A DNA stretch of 64,000 bases from Pseudocercospora fijiensis CIRAD86. Its lineage: Eukaryota; Ascomycota; Dothideomycetes; Mycosphaerellales; Mycosphaerellaceae. The notes beneath the pieces are model-generated. The model had not been told where the DNA came from, did not search any database, and was given only the letters and a program-made list of their open reading frames with translations. The stretch lies in assembly GCF_000340215.1 (NCBI RefSeq), contig NW_006921535.1, positions 2,383,122 through 2,447,121 on the forward strand, written 5' to 3'. Positions within the stretch are counted from its first letter, which is position 1, and each line of letters begins with the position of its first letter. The translations under genes were made by a program, and so were the position numbers. Positions 41,755-53,200 of this stretch are shown here, piece by piece.

Positions 41755-44299
41755 ATGTCGAATGGCGACGCGGTCCACAGCTTGACGGATCAGCAGGACA
41801 AATGGAGTGTCTACACCGAAACCCGATCAACGATCAAAGAACAGCCATTGAGCAAAGATGAGCTCGAAAGGACCACAAAGTACTTCCATGCCTCGCTATA
41901 CCTATGTCTGGGCATGCTCTACCTCAAAGAGAACCCACTCCTGCAAGAGCCCCTCAAGAAAGAGCACTTCAAGGCGAGGCTTCTGGGACATTGGGGCAGT
42001 GATGCTGGACAATCTTTCACGTGTGTTGGAAGGCTGTGCTTGAAATGCATCTCTGCTGACTTCTTACTAGCTACATTCATATGAACCGCTTGATTAAGAA
42101 GTACGACCTAGATGCCTTTGTCATCAGCGGGCCAGGTCATGGTGCGCCTGGCCTGATCTCAAACTTTTATCTTGAGGGTGTCTACAGCGAAGTATATCCA
42201 GACAAGGGGGAAGATATTCAAGGACTACAGAAGTTCTTCAAGCAATTCAGCTTCCCGGGTGGAATCGGCAGCCACATGACGCCAGAAACTCCAGGTTCGA
42301 TTCATGAAGGTGGTGAGCTCGGATACTCACTATCGCACGCTTTCGGCGCTGTCTTCGATCATCCAAACACCATTGCTCTTACTATTGTGGGCGACGGAGA
42401 ATCCGAGACAGGACCTCTTGCAACATCATGGCACAGTAACAAGTTCTTGAATCCAATCAAGGATGGTGCAGTTCTTCCAGTCCTGCATCTGAATGGGTAC
42501 AAGATCAACAATCCTACCATCTTGTCACGTATCTCGGAAGAAGAGTTGACGGCATTGATGAAGGGCTACGGATACACACCTTATTTTGTTGAGGGTCACG
42601 ACCTCGACACCATGCATCAAGCTATGGCAGGCACTTTGGAGCACTGTGTGAAGGAGATTCGCGCATTCCAAAAGGAAGCTCGTGACTCTGGCAAGGTATT
42701 TAGGCCGAGATGGCCGATGATCGTGCTTCGCTCGCCAAAAGGTTGGACTGCACCTCGCAAGTCAGAAGGCCACTACCTTGAAGGGTTTTGGAGAGCCCAC
42801 CAGGTCCCGCTCACGAAGGTACACACTGATCCGGAGCAGATGAAGCAGCTGGAAGAATGGCTTCGATCGTACGAGCCGGAGAAGCTTTTCACCAAAGAGG
42901 GCAAGTTTGTGCCTGAACTCAGAGAGTTGGCACCACCAAAGGGAAAGCGTATGAGTGAGAACCCAATCACGAATGGAGGTCTCCTTCGTAAGCCTCTGAA
43001 CCTGCAGAACTTCCGCGACTATGCTTTGAAGGTAGACAAGCCTGGTGTTACCAATGACCAAGGCATGCTTTACTTTGCAAAGTGGCTGAGGGATGTCGTG
43101 CGAGACAATCAGACAAACTTCCGCGTCATGGGTCCTGATGAGACCGAGAGCAATAAGCTTTCAGAAATCTACAAAGCTGGAAAGAAAGCCTGGGTTAATG
43201 GCTACCTTCCTGAGGATGAAGACGGCGGCAACCTCGACCCTAATGGACGTGTGATGGAAATGCTCTCCGAGCACACCTGTGAAGGCTGGCTCGAAGGCTA
43301 CATCCTCTCTGGAAGACATGGTCTGCTGAACTCCTACGAACCTTTTATCCACATCATCGACTCGATGGTGAATCAACACGCCAAGTGGATTGAGAAGTGC
43401 AATGAAGTAGCCTGGAGGCAGGCTGTTTCGTCACTGAATATCCTGCTCACCAGCACTGTCTGGCGACAAGGCAAGTTTCTCAGCATGCTTTATTGGACTT
43501 TGCTAATATTTACGTAGACCACAATGGCTTCACACATCAAGATCCTGGTTTCTTAGATGTTGTCGTCAACAAGTCGCCAGATGTCGTTCGAATCTACCTC
43601 CCCCCTGACGGCAATTGCTTGCTCTCAACGATGGATCACTGCTTGCGCAGCTCGAATTACGTAAACGTGGTTGTGGCTGACAAGCAGGTTCACTTGCAGT
43701 ACCTCAACATGCAAGCTGCTGTGGACCATTGCACGAAGGGTATCGGCATTTGGGACTGGGCTTCAAACGACTATGGCTGTGAGCCAGACATCGTCATGGC
43801 GTCTTGTGGAGACGTCGTCACGAAAGAGGCGTTGGCCGCCACTGCACTTCTGCGCGAGCATCTCCCAGAGCTCAAGATTCGTTTTATCAACGTGGTCGAC
43901 CTCTTCAAACTTATCCCGCATGGTTATCACCCACACGGACTGACAAACACCGAGTACGAGGCCATCTTCACGAACAACAAGCCTGTCGTCTTCAACTTCC
44001 ACTCTTACCCGTGGTTGGTGCACAGACTTACCTACAACCGCAAAGGTCAAGACAAGATGCACGTACGAGGCTACAAAGAGAAGGGCAACATTGATACTCC
44101 TCTCGAACTTGCGATTCGCAACGAAGCAGATCGCTTCTCACTCGCCATTCTTGCGATCGACCACTTGAGGGACGTGCTTGGCAACAAAGGTTCGGGACCG
44201 AGGGAGAAGCTGGTCGAGCAAAGACTGAGGGCTACTACTCAGGCATACGAGACTGGACTGGATCCAGAAGAGCTCACAAATTGGAGCTGGCCATACTGA
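41755..44299 (+). CDS. xfp: Xylulose-5-phosphate/fructose-6-phosphate phosphoketolase
   Basis: This thiamine-diphosphate enzyme cleaves xylulose-5-P (or fructose-6-P) to acetyl-phosphate and an aldose phosphate, feeding acetate/acetyl-CoA metabolism in the cytosol. Exons 41755-42020, 42071-43470 and 43518-44299 give 815 residues, the usual size. Motifs: MNRLIKKYDLDAFVISGPGHG, PETPGSIHEGGELGYSLSHA, the ThDP/Mg site GDGESETGPLATSWHSNKF (about residues 196-214), NGYKINNPT, FRVMGPDETESNKL, SGRHGLLNSYEPF, and DHNGFTHQDPGF near the third-exon start. Intron 1 (50 nt) is GTGTGT to CTAG with CTGAC. Intron 2 (43471-43517, 47 nt) starts GCAAGT after AAG and ends GTAG, a GC-AG intron; using it restores WRQ-DHNGFTHQDP exactly. 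The start MSNGDAVHSLTDQQ is the first ATG of the frame that fits. Confidence 0.95.
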
Positions 44300-44647
44300 A
44301 TGGGTGCGGAAAGGATGTGGAATGGTAAAAAGGAAACGGAACGAGTTATACGAAAATGGCTCGAGGTCGATGGTAATACGAAGAAAGCTTCAATAATGAG
44401 ATAGATACATGATAATGATACCGCACTTGCAAATTCACCAGGTCGAGTTTCACCATTCGCCTCCTCTCAATGATCTTTCCACGACGCTGCTAGGGTGACG
44501 ATGCCTTACATTGAGGGTGAGATGCAGACCTACAGATAAGCAGGAGGCAAGCAGAAAAGGCTTTGAAATGCCTGCACAAGAATGGTGAGGGGGAGCGTGA
44601 GCACATTGTCAAGTGAACCATTGCTTGTAAGGTAGAACCTTCGAAAT
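44300..44647. other. Convergent 3' spacer
   Basis: Non-coding spacer between the phosphoketolase and the convergent MFS gene. No other feature is seen. Confidence 0.5.
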
Positions 44648-46575
44648 TTACGACTTTTCACCCTGCTCGACATTTGTCACCTTTTCCTTCGTTCGAACAC
44701 CTTGGAGCTTCCTTGCCACGTCCTCCGTCATGTAGTCTTCCACATTCGGACACCATACCACGGCAGCCACCAGTAATATAGCACTGAACGGCAGCGTGCA
44801 CAGAAACACCGTGCGGAACGATGCTGCGTATGCCTGCTTAGTAGCCGCATCGACCGCCGAAAGAACGTTACGGTCGATACCAGGAACGCTGGTGAAGACG
44901 CCTGTACCGACGGCAGCGAGCAGAGCCGGAACGCTATTCTCAGGAAGTCCAGCCTCAACAGCCGCTGGCCCAACATGTCTCGGCAAGTACTTGGCCAGCT
45001 CGGTCGAAAGAATACTGCTGTACATGCTCGTAGCCAGCGCTCCAGCCGCCGTCCTGATCGCACCCAACACACCCGCCACAAGGCCTATATCATCCGGCTC
45101 CCACACCAACGCCATAGTCGAAAGCGTCAAATTCTCCACATAACCCGCCGCAGCCGTCCCAATCAACAAGAAAACCGTCGTTCGCGCCTCGGATTCCGGC
45201 GTAGCAGAAGCCATCGCCGCAATAAATGCCATCATAATGACTCCCGCAACGGTCATTTGGATTTTCATCCGAGGGATATACCTCACTCCAATACCAGCGG
45301 CAATCTGTCCCAGCAACAAGCCTCCACCCACAGCACAACTCAACCATCCCACTCTCGACACCGAAGTCGTGAATAACGCCCCTGCCATCGTCGGCCATAT
45401 CACCGTTCCGGCGTAATACACCATAGCCCCGATACTCGCACAAGCGACAATCGCATCATATTTCAAATTCTTGAACAAAACCATCGGCATCAACGGATAC
45501 TCATTCGTACACTTGGCTTCCCAAACACAAAACCCAATCATGGTCGCTATCCCCGCGAAGAAGGCTCCTAAGACGTGGCCCGATTTCCAGGGATATGTGG
45601 TTCCGCCCCAGTTGAGACCGATCAGGAAGACGGTTAGACCGGCGCTGAAGAGGAACATTCCGATCCAGTCGAAAGATGCGAGTTGTTTGAGTTTAGATTT
45701 TCCGTTGACGTGCAGTAAGGAGTAGGAGGGTGGATGGTAGAAGAAGAAGTAGAGGATGACGGCGATGGTGTTGACAATGACTCCTAAAATGTAAGACCAG
45801 CGGAAAGTGAGGGATGTGTGTTCGAAGAAGGCCTGTTGGGAGTCGAGCGTTAGCGAGACACGACGGTGCGATTTGTTTCGTGTCCGAACTTACTCGTGCA
45901 ATCGGCGGTCCAAAAACCGCAAAAGGAACACTCGTACTGAGCACGACAGCGTTGTAAACTCCTCGATTCTTGTTCGCAACCAATTCCCCCAAAACCACGG
46001 AGAAACTCAATTGTCCACTGGCGGCGAGACCATTGATGCAATTACACGCGATGAGCATGTTCAAGCTATTGGCCGCGGAACCGATGATGTTGCCGAGAAT
46101 GGCGAAGACGGAGGAGCCCATGAAGAAGTAGCGACGGCCGAACTATATGACAAGTTTGAGCATAGCGCGCTTCCTTCGTATACCCATCTTCCTTCACTCG
46201 TGGGAGACTTACGATATCACTCAACCTCCCCACCCAAAGAAATCCAATCGTAAAACCCGCCTGCCAAGCCACCGCCAACCAAATCGAACTTCCAGAAGCA
46301 TTCGTCGGATCAAGTTCCGCTACAATGAGAGAAATGGTATTCGCGGGTAGAACCCATCCCAAATACCCGGAGATCTGGGCCAGACATGTTGCGACCAAGG
46401 TGCCGATGAAGGAAGGGGACGTGTAGTAGTTGGGAGGTAAGTTGTGGCCAAGAGCTTCGGGTGAGATGAGGTCGTGGTGGAGGGCCACTTCGCCATGGTC
46501 CTTGGGGAGGTGAGCGGAGGGAGGTGTTTCGGCGCGCTCGGTGTGGGTGATGTGATCTTGGTCTTTGGTGTCCAT
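44648..46575 (-). CDS. MFS transporter, TRI12/siderophore-efflux-like family
   Basis: A polytopic plasma-membrane transporter, probably a drug, toxin or siderophore efflux pump (family knowledge; substrate unknown). Exons 46575-46213, 46142-45894 and 45832-44648 join in frame to 598 residues. Intron 1 (70 nt) is GTAAGT to CATATAG and intron 2 (61 nt) is GTAAGT to AACAG. The N-terminus is hydrophilic (MDTKDQDHITHTERAETPPS), then FIGTLVATCLAQISGYLGWV. The MFS loop-2 signature is WVGRLSDIFGRRYFF, formed exactly across the first splice junction. Later helices include MFLFSAGLTVFLIGLNWGG and the typical TRI12-like GGTTYPW step. The tail, EKVTNVEQGEKS, is cytosolic. Convergent with the phosphoketolase. 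The gene appears intact. Confidence 0.9.
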
Positions 46576-47018
46576 TTTGATTATGTGGTGATCGGACCAT
46601 ACATGTCTTGACCGGGATATGAGCGGAGCCTTATACTAGATCGTTGGTATAGGGGGGTGTGGGTAAGTGAAGGCTGTGGGGTACATAGGTACATGCATCT
46701 GGGGCATATGTAGGCGAGGTTCGCGTCTTCATTATGAACTCGGTAACCGGAAGACGTGATCCGCCAACATTTCTTGCTCTCAGCTATGTGTTACCGTGAG
46801 GAGAAGCTGACGTGTAGGAGCAGCCAGAAGAGTCGAGGGAAACGCCATCCGAGGGTGATAGTCACGTTCGAAAGCGTTTGCCGAACAAATTCCTTGTCCT
46901 ACGTTGGTTGGAGCTGAGAGTGGACTGTGCGACTACATTAGCTTATCATCAAAGGAAAATGACAGTGATAGACATTACGAGGCCGCCGACTTGGCTACCA
47001 TCTTGCATGCAATTGAAT
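46576..47018. other. Spacer upstream of the TRI12-like MFS gene
   Basis: Non-coding. It also contains the 3' flank of the second MFS gene. No feature is recognised. Confidence 0.5.
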
Positions 47019-49100
47019 CTATCTTCCGTCCCCGCTCCCTTGACCCGTTTCAGAAGCCTTCATTTCGTCTTCTTCTCCGGGCAAGAAAATTTCATGCCCG
47101 CTGCCATTCCTGACTTTGAAGCTAGCAATACATCCAAATGCCGCGATCGTCGCAACGATCCACCATGCCATGCCTACAATACCTCTTTCAGTCCAAATTC
47201 CAAACCAGTACCCGGCAAGCATAGGGCCAATCGTTCTGAATAGGGCGCTGCATGCATTTCCAATTCCATGAATCGTTGCTAAGACGCTAGGATGTGGGGA
47301 GCTGTTATTAAGTAGAATGATGGATGCAGGCAGGGCGAATGTACGGGCAGCGACTTGAAGAAACAGGACAAAGCTGATTCCGAGCCAGATGATGACGCCG
47401 CTTGAGGGTTCGGGAGGGGCGGTCGTGGAGGGGAGCAGTGCCAGGTAGGGCGCCAAATAGTAGGCCGCTGGGAAAAAGAAGAGCGAGCCTCTAAAGCACC
47501 ACATCAGGCCAAAACGTCCATTCGCCCATGGGTATAGCAGGAATTGGAGGGCCACACCGATAAATCCAATAATGGCCATGGCGAAACCGATCGTCGGAGG
47601 CGGGAATGCCAATCCAGACGAAAATTTGAACATGCTTCTCCTCCGTACTCCCTCGTCGTCCGACACGAAGTCTCGCGGAGTCGCTAGGAAGAGAATCCAC
47701 AAATTGGCGAAGGCGCCCATGTGAAAGTCGAAAATCGCTATGCTGAGAAGTGTCCAGAGAACATTCGTCGTCCAGAGCCTGCTGAACGGTAACCGCTGCA
47801 CGGGTCTGAGCTCGTGCTTTTCTCCTGTTGTGGTGAGTCTGTCCATTTCCACGGAATCACGACCTTCCTGTCCTGACAGGAGTGCTTCCCTTTGGCTTTG
47901 CTGTAGCATTCTGTAACCCTGATCTTTCATTTGCATAATCTGGCTGTATGCATTCCTCACAATCGTCAATGGGTCGAATTTTGAGATGTCCATCGGTACC
48001 CTGCCCTTCAACGTCTCATTCAGCGCAAAGTGAACAATCGACGCCTCTATAAGTAACAGGACGGTGCTTATGAGGTTCGCAGCAGCATATGGGTATGTCT
48101 GCATCCATAGCACACCTTCCGCCCCACCAAACGTACTGTCCGGACCAAACAGCCTTGGCAGATTGACCGTCGGATCTGTCAATAGTCCCGCCAAAATGGG
48201 ACCGGCTACATTTGCAACATTGAACGCGGCGGGCAGTAGCAGAAATGCTCGCGGATGCCAGGGCTTCGGAGTACATTCAGCGACCATGGTGCGGGCAGAT
48301 CCCACAGTACCATTTATAGCACCACTCACGAAGCGCCAAAACACTGCCTGCTGGTACGTTGTGCTGAAACCCACACCAATGCAACCAATCGCCGTGCCCA
48401 CCAAGCCAATCATCAAGACCGACTTCCTCCCTAACATGGGATGATCCGCTGCTCTTCCCCATAATATGCTCGTAACGATTTGTGCGGCTGTGAAGGCGCC
48501 TTGCAGCACACCTGCCTGATGTGAGATTGTGACATCAGAAAGCTCTGGGTCGAAGCTCTTCAACTGATGGACCATGAAGGTCTGCAGGGCAGCCATCTGG
48601 AAGAAGTCGACGAAGCGGGAAGCGGCGAGGATGGCCAATTGGCCCTTGTTGGGCATATTCGTCCATGTCGGGGGCGGAGGTGGAAGGTGGGTTGTGCTTG
48701 TGTCGTTGTATGGCGGAGAGGATGCCATGGGATTCTGTTGTGAGCCTAGATGCGCACCGATCCTGCCATTGCCGTTTTCCGTGTCAGGCGCATTTGACCA
48801 CTCTTTGCTGGGCGGTACAGGAGTGGTGTCTGCGAAGTATGGATCATCGACGGCTGTGTGAGGTGAGTCGGGCGGACTTTGGTTAGCCTTGAGGATGGAT
48901 GGGCGGTCGGGCTTTTCTGAGCTATAGCTGCGATGGTGTATTACGTTGGAATTTGGATTGGAGGTCTGGAGCTGCTGCTGGCGATGCAAGAGCTCCTCGC
49001 GCGTGTGAGCTTCGGAGCCCAAGCGCTGCCGAGCCTGGGCCTGGGCCTGGGCCTGATGGCGGGAAGTACTGCGCTGGTGGTGTTGGTGTGCTTGTGCCAT
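47019..49100 (-). CDS. MFS transporter, YCR023C-like (DHA1-type)
   Basis: An intronless frame with about twelve membrane segments. Core motifs are FVDFFQMAALQTFMVHQLKS in helix 1, WGRAADHPMLGRKSVLMIG (the G-x-x-x-D-x-x-G-R-K signature between helices 2 and 3) and GFSTTYQQAVFWRFVSGAIN. A long charged central loop (DRLTTTGEKHELRPVQRLPF) is typical of the YCR023C family, whose vacuolar or plasma-membrane role is not well defined. The C-terminus is cytosolic (GEEDEMKASETGQ). I start at the ATG at 49100 (MAQAHQHHQRSTSRH; 693 residues). The frame stays open to an ATG at 49331, but the extra 77 residues include a Cys-Asp repeat encoded by a (CAATCG)n microsatellite, so that part is more likely 5' untranslated. 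Same strand as the other MFS gene. Confidence 0.9.
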   Translation of the reverse strand: MAQAHQHHQRSTSRHQAQAQAQARQRLGSEAHTREELLHRQQQLQTSNPNSNVIHHRSYSSEKPDRPSILKANQSPPDSPHTAVDDPYFADTTPVPPSKEWSNAPDTENGNGRIGAHLGSQQNPMASSPPYNDTSTTHLPPPPPTWTNMPNKGQLAILAASRFVDFFQMAALQTFMVHQLKSFDPELSDVTISHQAGVLQGAFTAAQIVTSILWGRAADHPMLGRKSVLMIGLVGTAIGCIGVGFSTTYQQAVFWRFVSGAINGTVGSARTMVAECTPKPWHPRAFLLLPAAFNVANVAGPILAGLLTDPTVNLPRLFGPDSTFGGAEGVLWMQTYPYAAANLISTVLLLIEASIVHFALNETLKGRVPMDISKFDPLTIVRNAYSQIMQMKDQGYRMLQQSQREALLSGQEGRDSVEMDRLTTTGEKHELRPVQRLPFSRLWTTNVLWTLLSIAIFDFHMGAFANLWILFLATPRDFVSDDEGVRRRSMFKFSSGLAFPPPTIGFAMAIIGFIGVALQFLLYPWANGRFGLMWCFRGSLFFFPAAYYLAPYLALLPSTTAPPEPSSGVIIWLGISFVLFLQVAARTFALPASIILLNNSSPHPSVLATIHGIGNACSALFRTIGPMLAGYWFGIWTERGIVGMAWWIVATIAAFGCIASFKVRNGSGHEIFLPGEEDEMKASETGQGSGDGR

Positions 49101-49160
49101 GCCCAGAGGGAGGAGGAGGTCGAAGCACGCTGCACACCTACAACAATGCTCCCACTTCCC

Positions 49161-49192
49161 GTCGCAATCGCAATCGCAATCGCAATCGCAAT
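49161..49192. repeat. (CAATCG)n microsatellite
   Basis: Five tandem copies of a CAATCG hexamer just upstream of the second MFS gene's preferred start. Confidence 0.8.
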
Positions 49193-49648
49193 TTGTTTGT
49201 TTGCTGTTACCCGCACGAGGCTCTTGGCCTACGGACTGTACAGAAGGAGTCTCAGTCTTTTGCTTCAGCGCAACTGGCAGTATGGAATGGGATGGGATGG
49301 GATGGTGGGGTCCAGTGGCAGGTGAAGCCACATTGATCAGGCACCTCCGTCGCTCCGCTCCTTCATCTTCCTGGCCTGCCGATTGCGAATGCCAAGATCC
49401 CGCTCTGGTGTCCGCGTGTGTGCATCAGGCTGATCTCAAAACTCCGAGCCGAAGGAGGCAGCAACACACAGCAACAGCAGCCGCCGCCGCCGCCGCCGCA
49501 TCGCATCCTTGCACCACATCACCCCAGTACGCCTCCCTAGTCAGGCTAGTGCTGCTAGTCAGGTCCAGTATGCCAAGTCGCGCCACGGCAGCTGTCTTCC
49601 GTCTTGAAACGTCGCGTACGCACGCGCCGGTGATGTCGCGTCGCTTCG

Positions 49649-49690
49649 TATGGTGGTGGTGGTGGTGGTGGTGGTGATGGTGGTGGTGGA
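49649..49690. repeat. (GGT)n microsatellite
   Basis: About thirteen copies of GGT with one interruption (GAT). Confidence 0.8.
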
Positions 49691-49814
49691 AGTGGCGCCT
49701 CCTGTCTCCCTCTACCACTGATGATCATTGGATTGGTGCGAGACAATGCTGTCCGAGCCGATCTGACCTGCAGTATTCGTGGTCTCGCCGCGTGCCTCGT
49801 ATACTACAGACATC

Positions 49815-49856
49815 GGTATGCGAGGTATGCGAGGTATGCGAGGTATGCGAGGTATG
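49815..49856. repeat. 9-bp tandem repeat GTATGCGAG
   Basis: Four and a half tandem copies of GTATGCGAG in unique, non-RIP sequence. Confidence 0.8.
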
Positions 49857-50303
49857 GAAGTGCACAAGAAGGACACGCTGCGAGAAGGGAAGAGATGAGG
49901 CTGCAAGCATTCCTACATCTGCACATTGCCTACGAGCACGGAAAAGGCTACTGAGTCAGGCGTTTGATGTGCTTCGTCGTGATTGGCTCTCAATACGAGA
50001 ATACGTCTTCGGGAGGCCGGGCCTCAGGCCTCTCAGAGCACCATTCTTCCATACCAATGGAAGGATCCCGGCCTTCAAAGTCTACTGATACTGGTATCAT
50101 CTCGTCCATGCCAAACTCCTTCCCATGCACCGCCCTGGCCATATCATATGCAAAATGCTGCTTCTCGCTCCCACAAAACGCCTCGCCATGCAATCATCAA
50201 AGCCATTCGCGCAATCCAAGTCAATGACACATCCAAGCCGTATTGCCACGCACCGGCGCAGAGAAGATCAACCAGATTTGGTCTTCGAAGTCCTCATTAA
50301 TTG

Positions 50304-52433
50304 TCAGGCGATGGCCGGCGTGCTGTGCCCGCTGTCATATCGCTGAATGTCCTTCTGTCCTATCCTCGTATACCGGCCGAGATTAAGCTGCGATCCTATC
50401 GAGCTGTGCGACAGTCGGTCTTGGAATTTGCCCAAGGTCCCTCTGCGCCAGAAGTAGAATCCCACAATGACGGCAGTAGCCCCAAGAAGCAGGCCCACGC
50501 CGACTGCGAGCCTGCTCGTGTCTCTGTGCTCATCATCGTATTCATCCGAGCCACTGCCACTACCAATCTGCGCAACGTCGGGCAGGTCTTGATAGTAATG
50601 GCTGGTGTTGTAGCCTCGATGCGGTGACAAAAAGTCTTCCGGCGTCTCGACCTTGGCATCGTACGGGGTTGAGTACTCGGGAGGTACGCGGAAGGCGTGG
50701 TTGCATCCACGGTCACCACAATGCACTCGCATCCTATCGCTTGGCACGAACGTCTTGGAGATCACGCTTCGTCCCAGCGCTCGTCCTGTGCTGTCAGAGG
50801 CCTCCGCATAGGACCAAGGCGCAAAGCTCTCGACGTGGTGCTCGGTTTCGAAACCAGTCTTGTAGACGTTTGCAACCAAGGACCAAGGACCATCCGGACT
50901 GGGCCCTGTGAAGAGCTTCCAGCTCCTGACTTCTGTGGCACCATTCCATGACACCCAAAATCCCATCAGACCTTGTCCTGTCCTGCTGTACGTCCAAAGT
51001 GCTGGGCTGGTCAGAGGCTCGGCGGTCCAGTTGTACTTGTTTGATCTGTATATCATGACATTTGACGCTCTTTCGGCGACCCGAGCGTACATGACTGTTT
51101 CACCGTCGGCGGTGTGTTCCGAGAAATATGCATGCTCGCCCCATCCGATGTGACACCCGCCATTTGGCAGCATCTGCATGTTGCCTTGAGAGGTCGAAAG
51201 AAGTCCTCCCTTAGGCTCCGGTGCTCCCCATTCCTTGATCATTGTTGCTGTCTCGGCAACGTGATCAATCGCAATGATCCATCCGTGGGAGAAGTTGCCG
51301 GTCCTGTTGTACGCGTTGCTGGCATTGTCGTAGAAAGAAAACACCGTATGTGTTCCATTCTCGGAAATCCACCTCGCGTGATGCTGGTAAGAGAACTTGA
51401 AATTGGTTTGTGCAAAATCCGGATTATTGCCTCCCAGCTGCCACAAAATTCTGCCATCCTTCCCCGATACCTTGTAGATGGCGCTGACATGCCTCGCCGA
51501 TATCAAATAATCACCTTCCTGGTTCTTGTCGACCGAGTTGATGTGGAAATAGTCCCAAGGCTCCTGTTCGTGCAGACCTGTGCCGCTCGTATCTGTCGAT
51601 CCGGGCAACGTCCATGCTTGGGACGGATCCACGTGGTCTAGTGACCGCCATTCGAATATCAACCTCCCAGTGTCAATGTCGATTTCCTGAAAGACTCCTT
51701 CCACAATCCAGCCCATGCCACCTTGCACGTTATAGCGCGGATTCGTAGTGAGGTCGTACTGCCTGGGCTGATAGACCGTCACAAGTGCAGTGCTCCCATT
51801 TGTGTAGGGTGTCATTCGGAACTCGTGCATGTCGCAACTGGCTCCTGCGCCTTGCGCCTCAAGCGTCCGCACCACGCGATAGTGCTTGTCCATGATGACT
51901 CCATGACCACGCGCGAAACCCTGATGCTGCTCTCCGGTGAAGAAGCACAAATGATCCTCCCCTTTGTAATTGCATACGTGCGGTTTGTGCGAGGTCAGGG
52001 GACCGCTCTGGCCTGCTCCTGACCATACGAGGTTGCCGGCGTTATCGTAGATGTACGGGCCCGGATCGAGGTTGCGAAAGGGCGCAAAGAAGATGTAGCC
52101 GGGTGTGACGAGGTCGGGCTTGAGGATGGAGAAATTGATCACTGGCGCGTGCAAGTCTGGTCGCTGTTCGTATTCGCCATGTGGTCAGCCAAAGTATCGC
52201 TCGATGACGTTCGTAGCAAGGGCACGGGCGGGTGGACGTTGTGTGTGGCTTTGCGGGAGCGACTACAGTAGAATATGGGATCGACGCAAACTTACCGACT
52301 TGAACTGATGCGTCGGCGACGTCTCGTTGTTGAGCTGTGCTGTTGCCTCCACCGAGAAGAATGTGAGAATGGCTGCACCTATGCAGAAACATGCCTGCCA
52401 TGCCGGACATGCGCTGCGCCAAAAGAGTGACAT
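50304..52433 (-). CDS. Arylsulfotransferase (ASST) family protein, secreted and membrane-anchored
   Basis: Exon 1 (52433-52296) starts MSLFWRSACPAWQACFCIGA and continues as a signal peptide (AILTFFSVEATAQ). It joins exon 2 (52163-50304) across a 132-nt intron (GTAAGT, GGCTGAC branch, CAG) exactly at HQFKS-RPDLHAPV, the family's conserved N-terminus. The 665-residue protein then shows PGYIFFAPFRNLDPGPYIYD, FFTGEQHQGFARGHG, DMHEFRMTPYTNGSTALVT, WDYFHINSVDKNQEGDYLIS, ILWQLGGNNPDF and FSYQHHARW, the beta-propeller motifs of Arylsulfotran_2. Near the C-terminus are an acidic/Ser spacer and one membrane helix (LAVGVGLLLGATAVIVGFYF, about residues 598-617) with a basic tail. It probably acts extracellularly or in the wall. 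The substrate is unknown, and true sulfotransferase activity in fungal members is unproven. Confidence 0.9.
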
Positions 52434-52839
52434 CGGGCAGCGCGCGAGAGGGCCTCGTGTTTATGTATGGTGTCGCGGGCGGGCGGGCGGTATAGCTCCG
52501 GTGAAGGCTGGCTGTCAATCGCGCAAGAGAAGGAGCAATTGCAACATCGAGGCCGCGCGAGAGTGGCTTCTGTTCCTGGCAGTGGAGTCGGTTATCTGCA
52601 AGTCATAGCATGATACAGCAATGGGCCGGTAGTGAGGGATGGTGTGGAGAATAGAACTGGGAAAGAGTGAAGGTGTTGTTGCAGCAAGGCTAGCAGAGAG
52701 AGTCGCATAGCAGCGGTGGCCTCAGGAAGGAATGTTGCTATACTCTGAAACACTGACGCTGCTCTGGTATGTCACGATGTCGCTTGCATCCCGACGCGCG
52801 GTCACACTGCTGCTTTGGTTTGCTAAGGGACGGTACCCT

Positions 52840-52888
<49 letters not shown>

Positions 52889-53200
52889 CACAGATCCGCA
52901 GGGAGGGCCACACCACATACATACAATGCATGTTGCTGTTCGGTATTTCGCTAAGCCAACTACCTTGATGTGAGTGCACCACCTCCTGAATGAGATGGAG
53001 GTCTCAGGGCAAAGTTCGACATGCTTGTCAACCTGTGCCCGCCCGCTGACCGCAACGATATCCTATGCCACGCTAAGGTACAACTACACGACCGGGACCA
53101 ACAAAGTCCGTCGCCTTTTAGCCATGTCCGCGTCTTAGCTCGGCCTCGGCTGCAAGTGGAGAGTCTGGGGACCACTCACGGTCAGCTAGAGATGTAGACT
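52434..53200. other. Intergenic spacer before the third RIP block
   Basis: Normal composition; no gene recognised. Contains a (CAGG)n microsatellite. Confidence 0.5.
52841..52890. repeat. (CAGG)n microsatellite
   Basis: Twelve and a half tandem copies of CAGG, uninterrupted, in non-RIP DNA. Perfect copies suggest recent slippage. Confidence 0.9.

Larger units (their letters stand above)
49101..50303. other. Microsatellite-rich intergenic region
   Basis: No gene is supported. It contains several simple repeats listed separately, plus (GCCGCC)n at about 49478-49500 and (GGGAT)n at about 49287-49305. Long frames here are by-products of the repeats, for example poly-His and poly-Trp. Confidence 0.5.

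Noticed and set aside
49425..49720. Poly-His/poly-Trp proteins near 49600
   Set aside because: These frames come from the (GGT)n microsatellite. No start, domain or conservation evidence.
52722..52982. Leu-Pro-Ala-Cys repeat protein at 52.8 kb
   Set aside because: Entirely produced by the (CAGG)n microsatellite.
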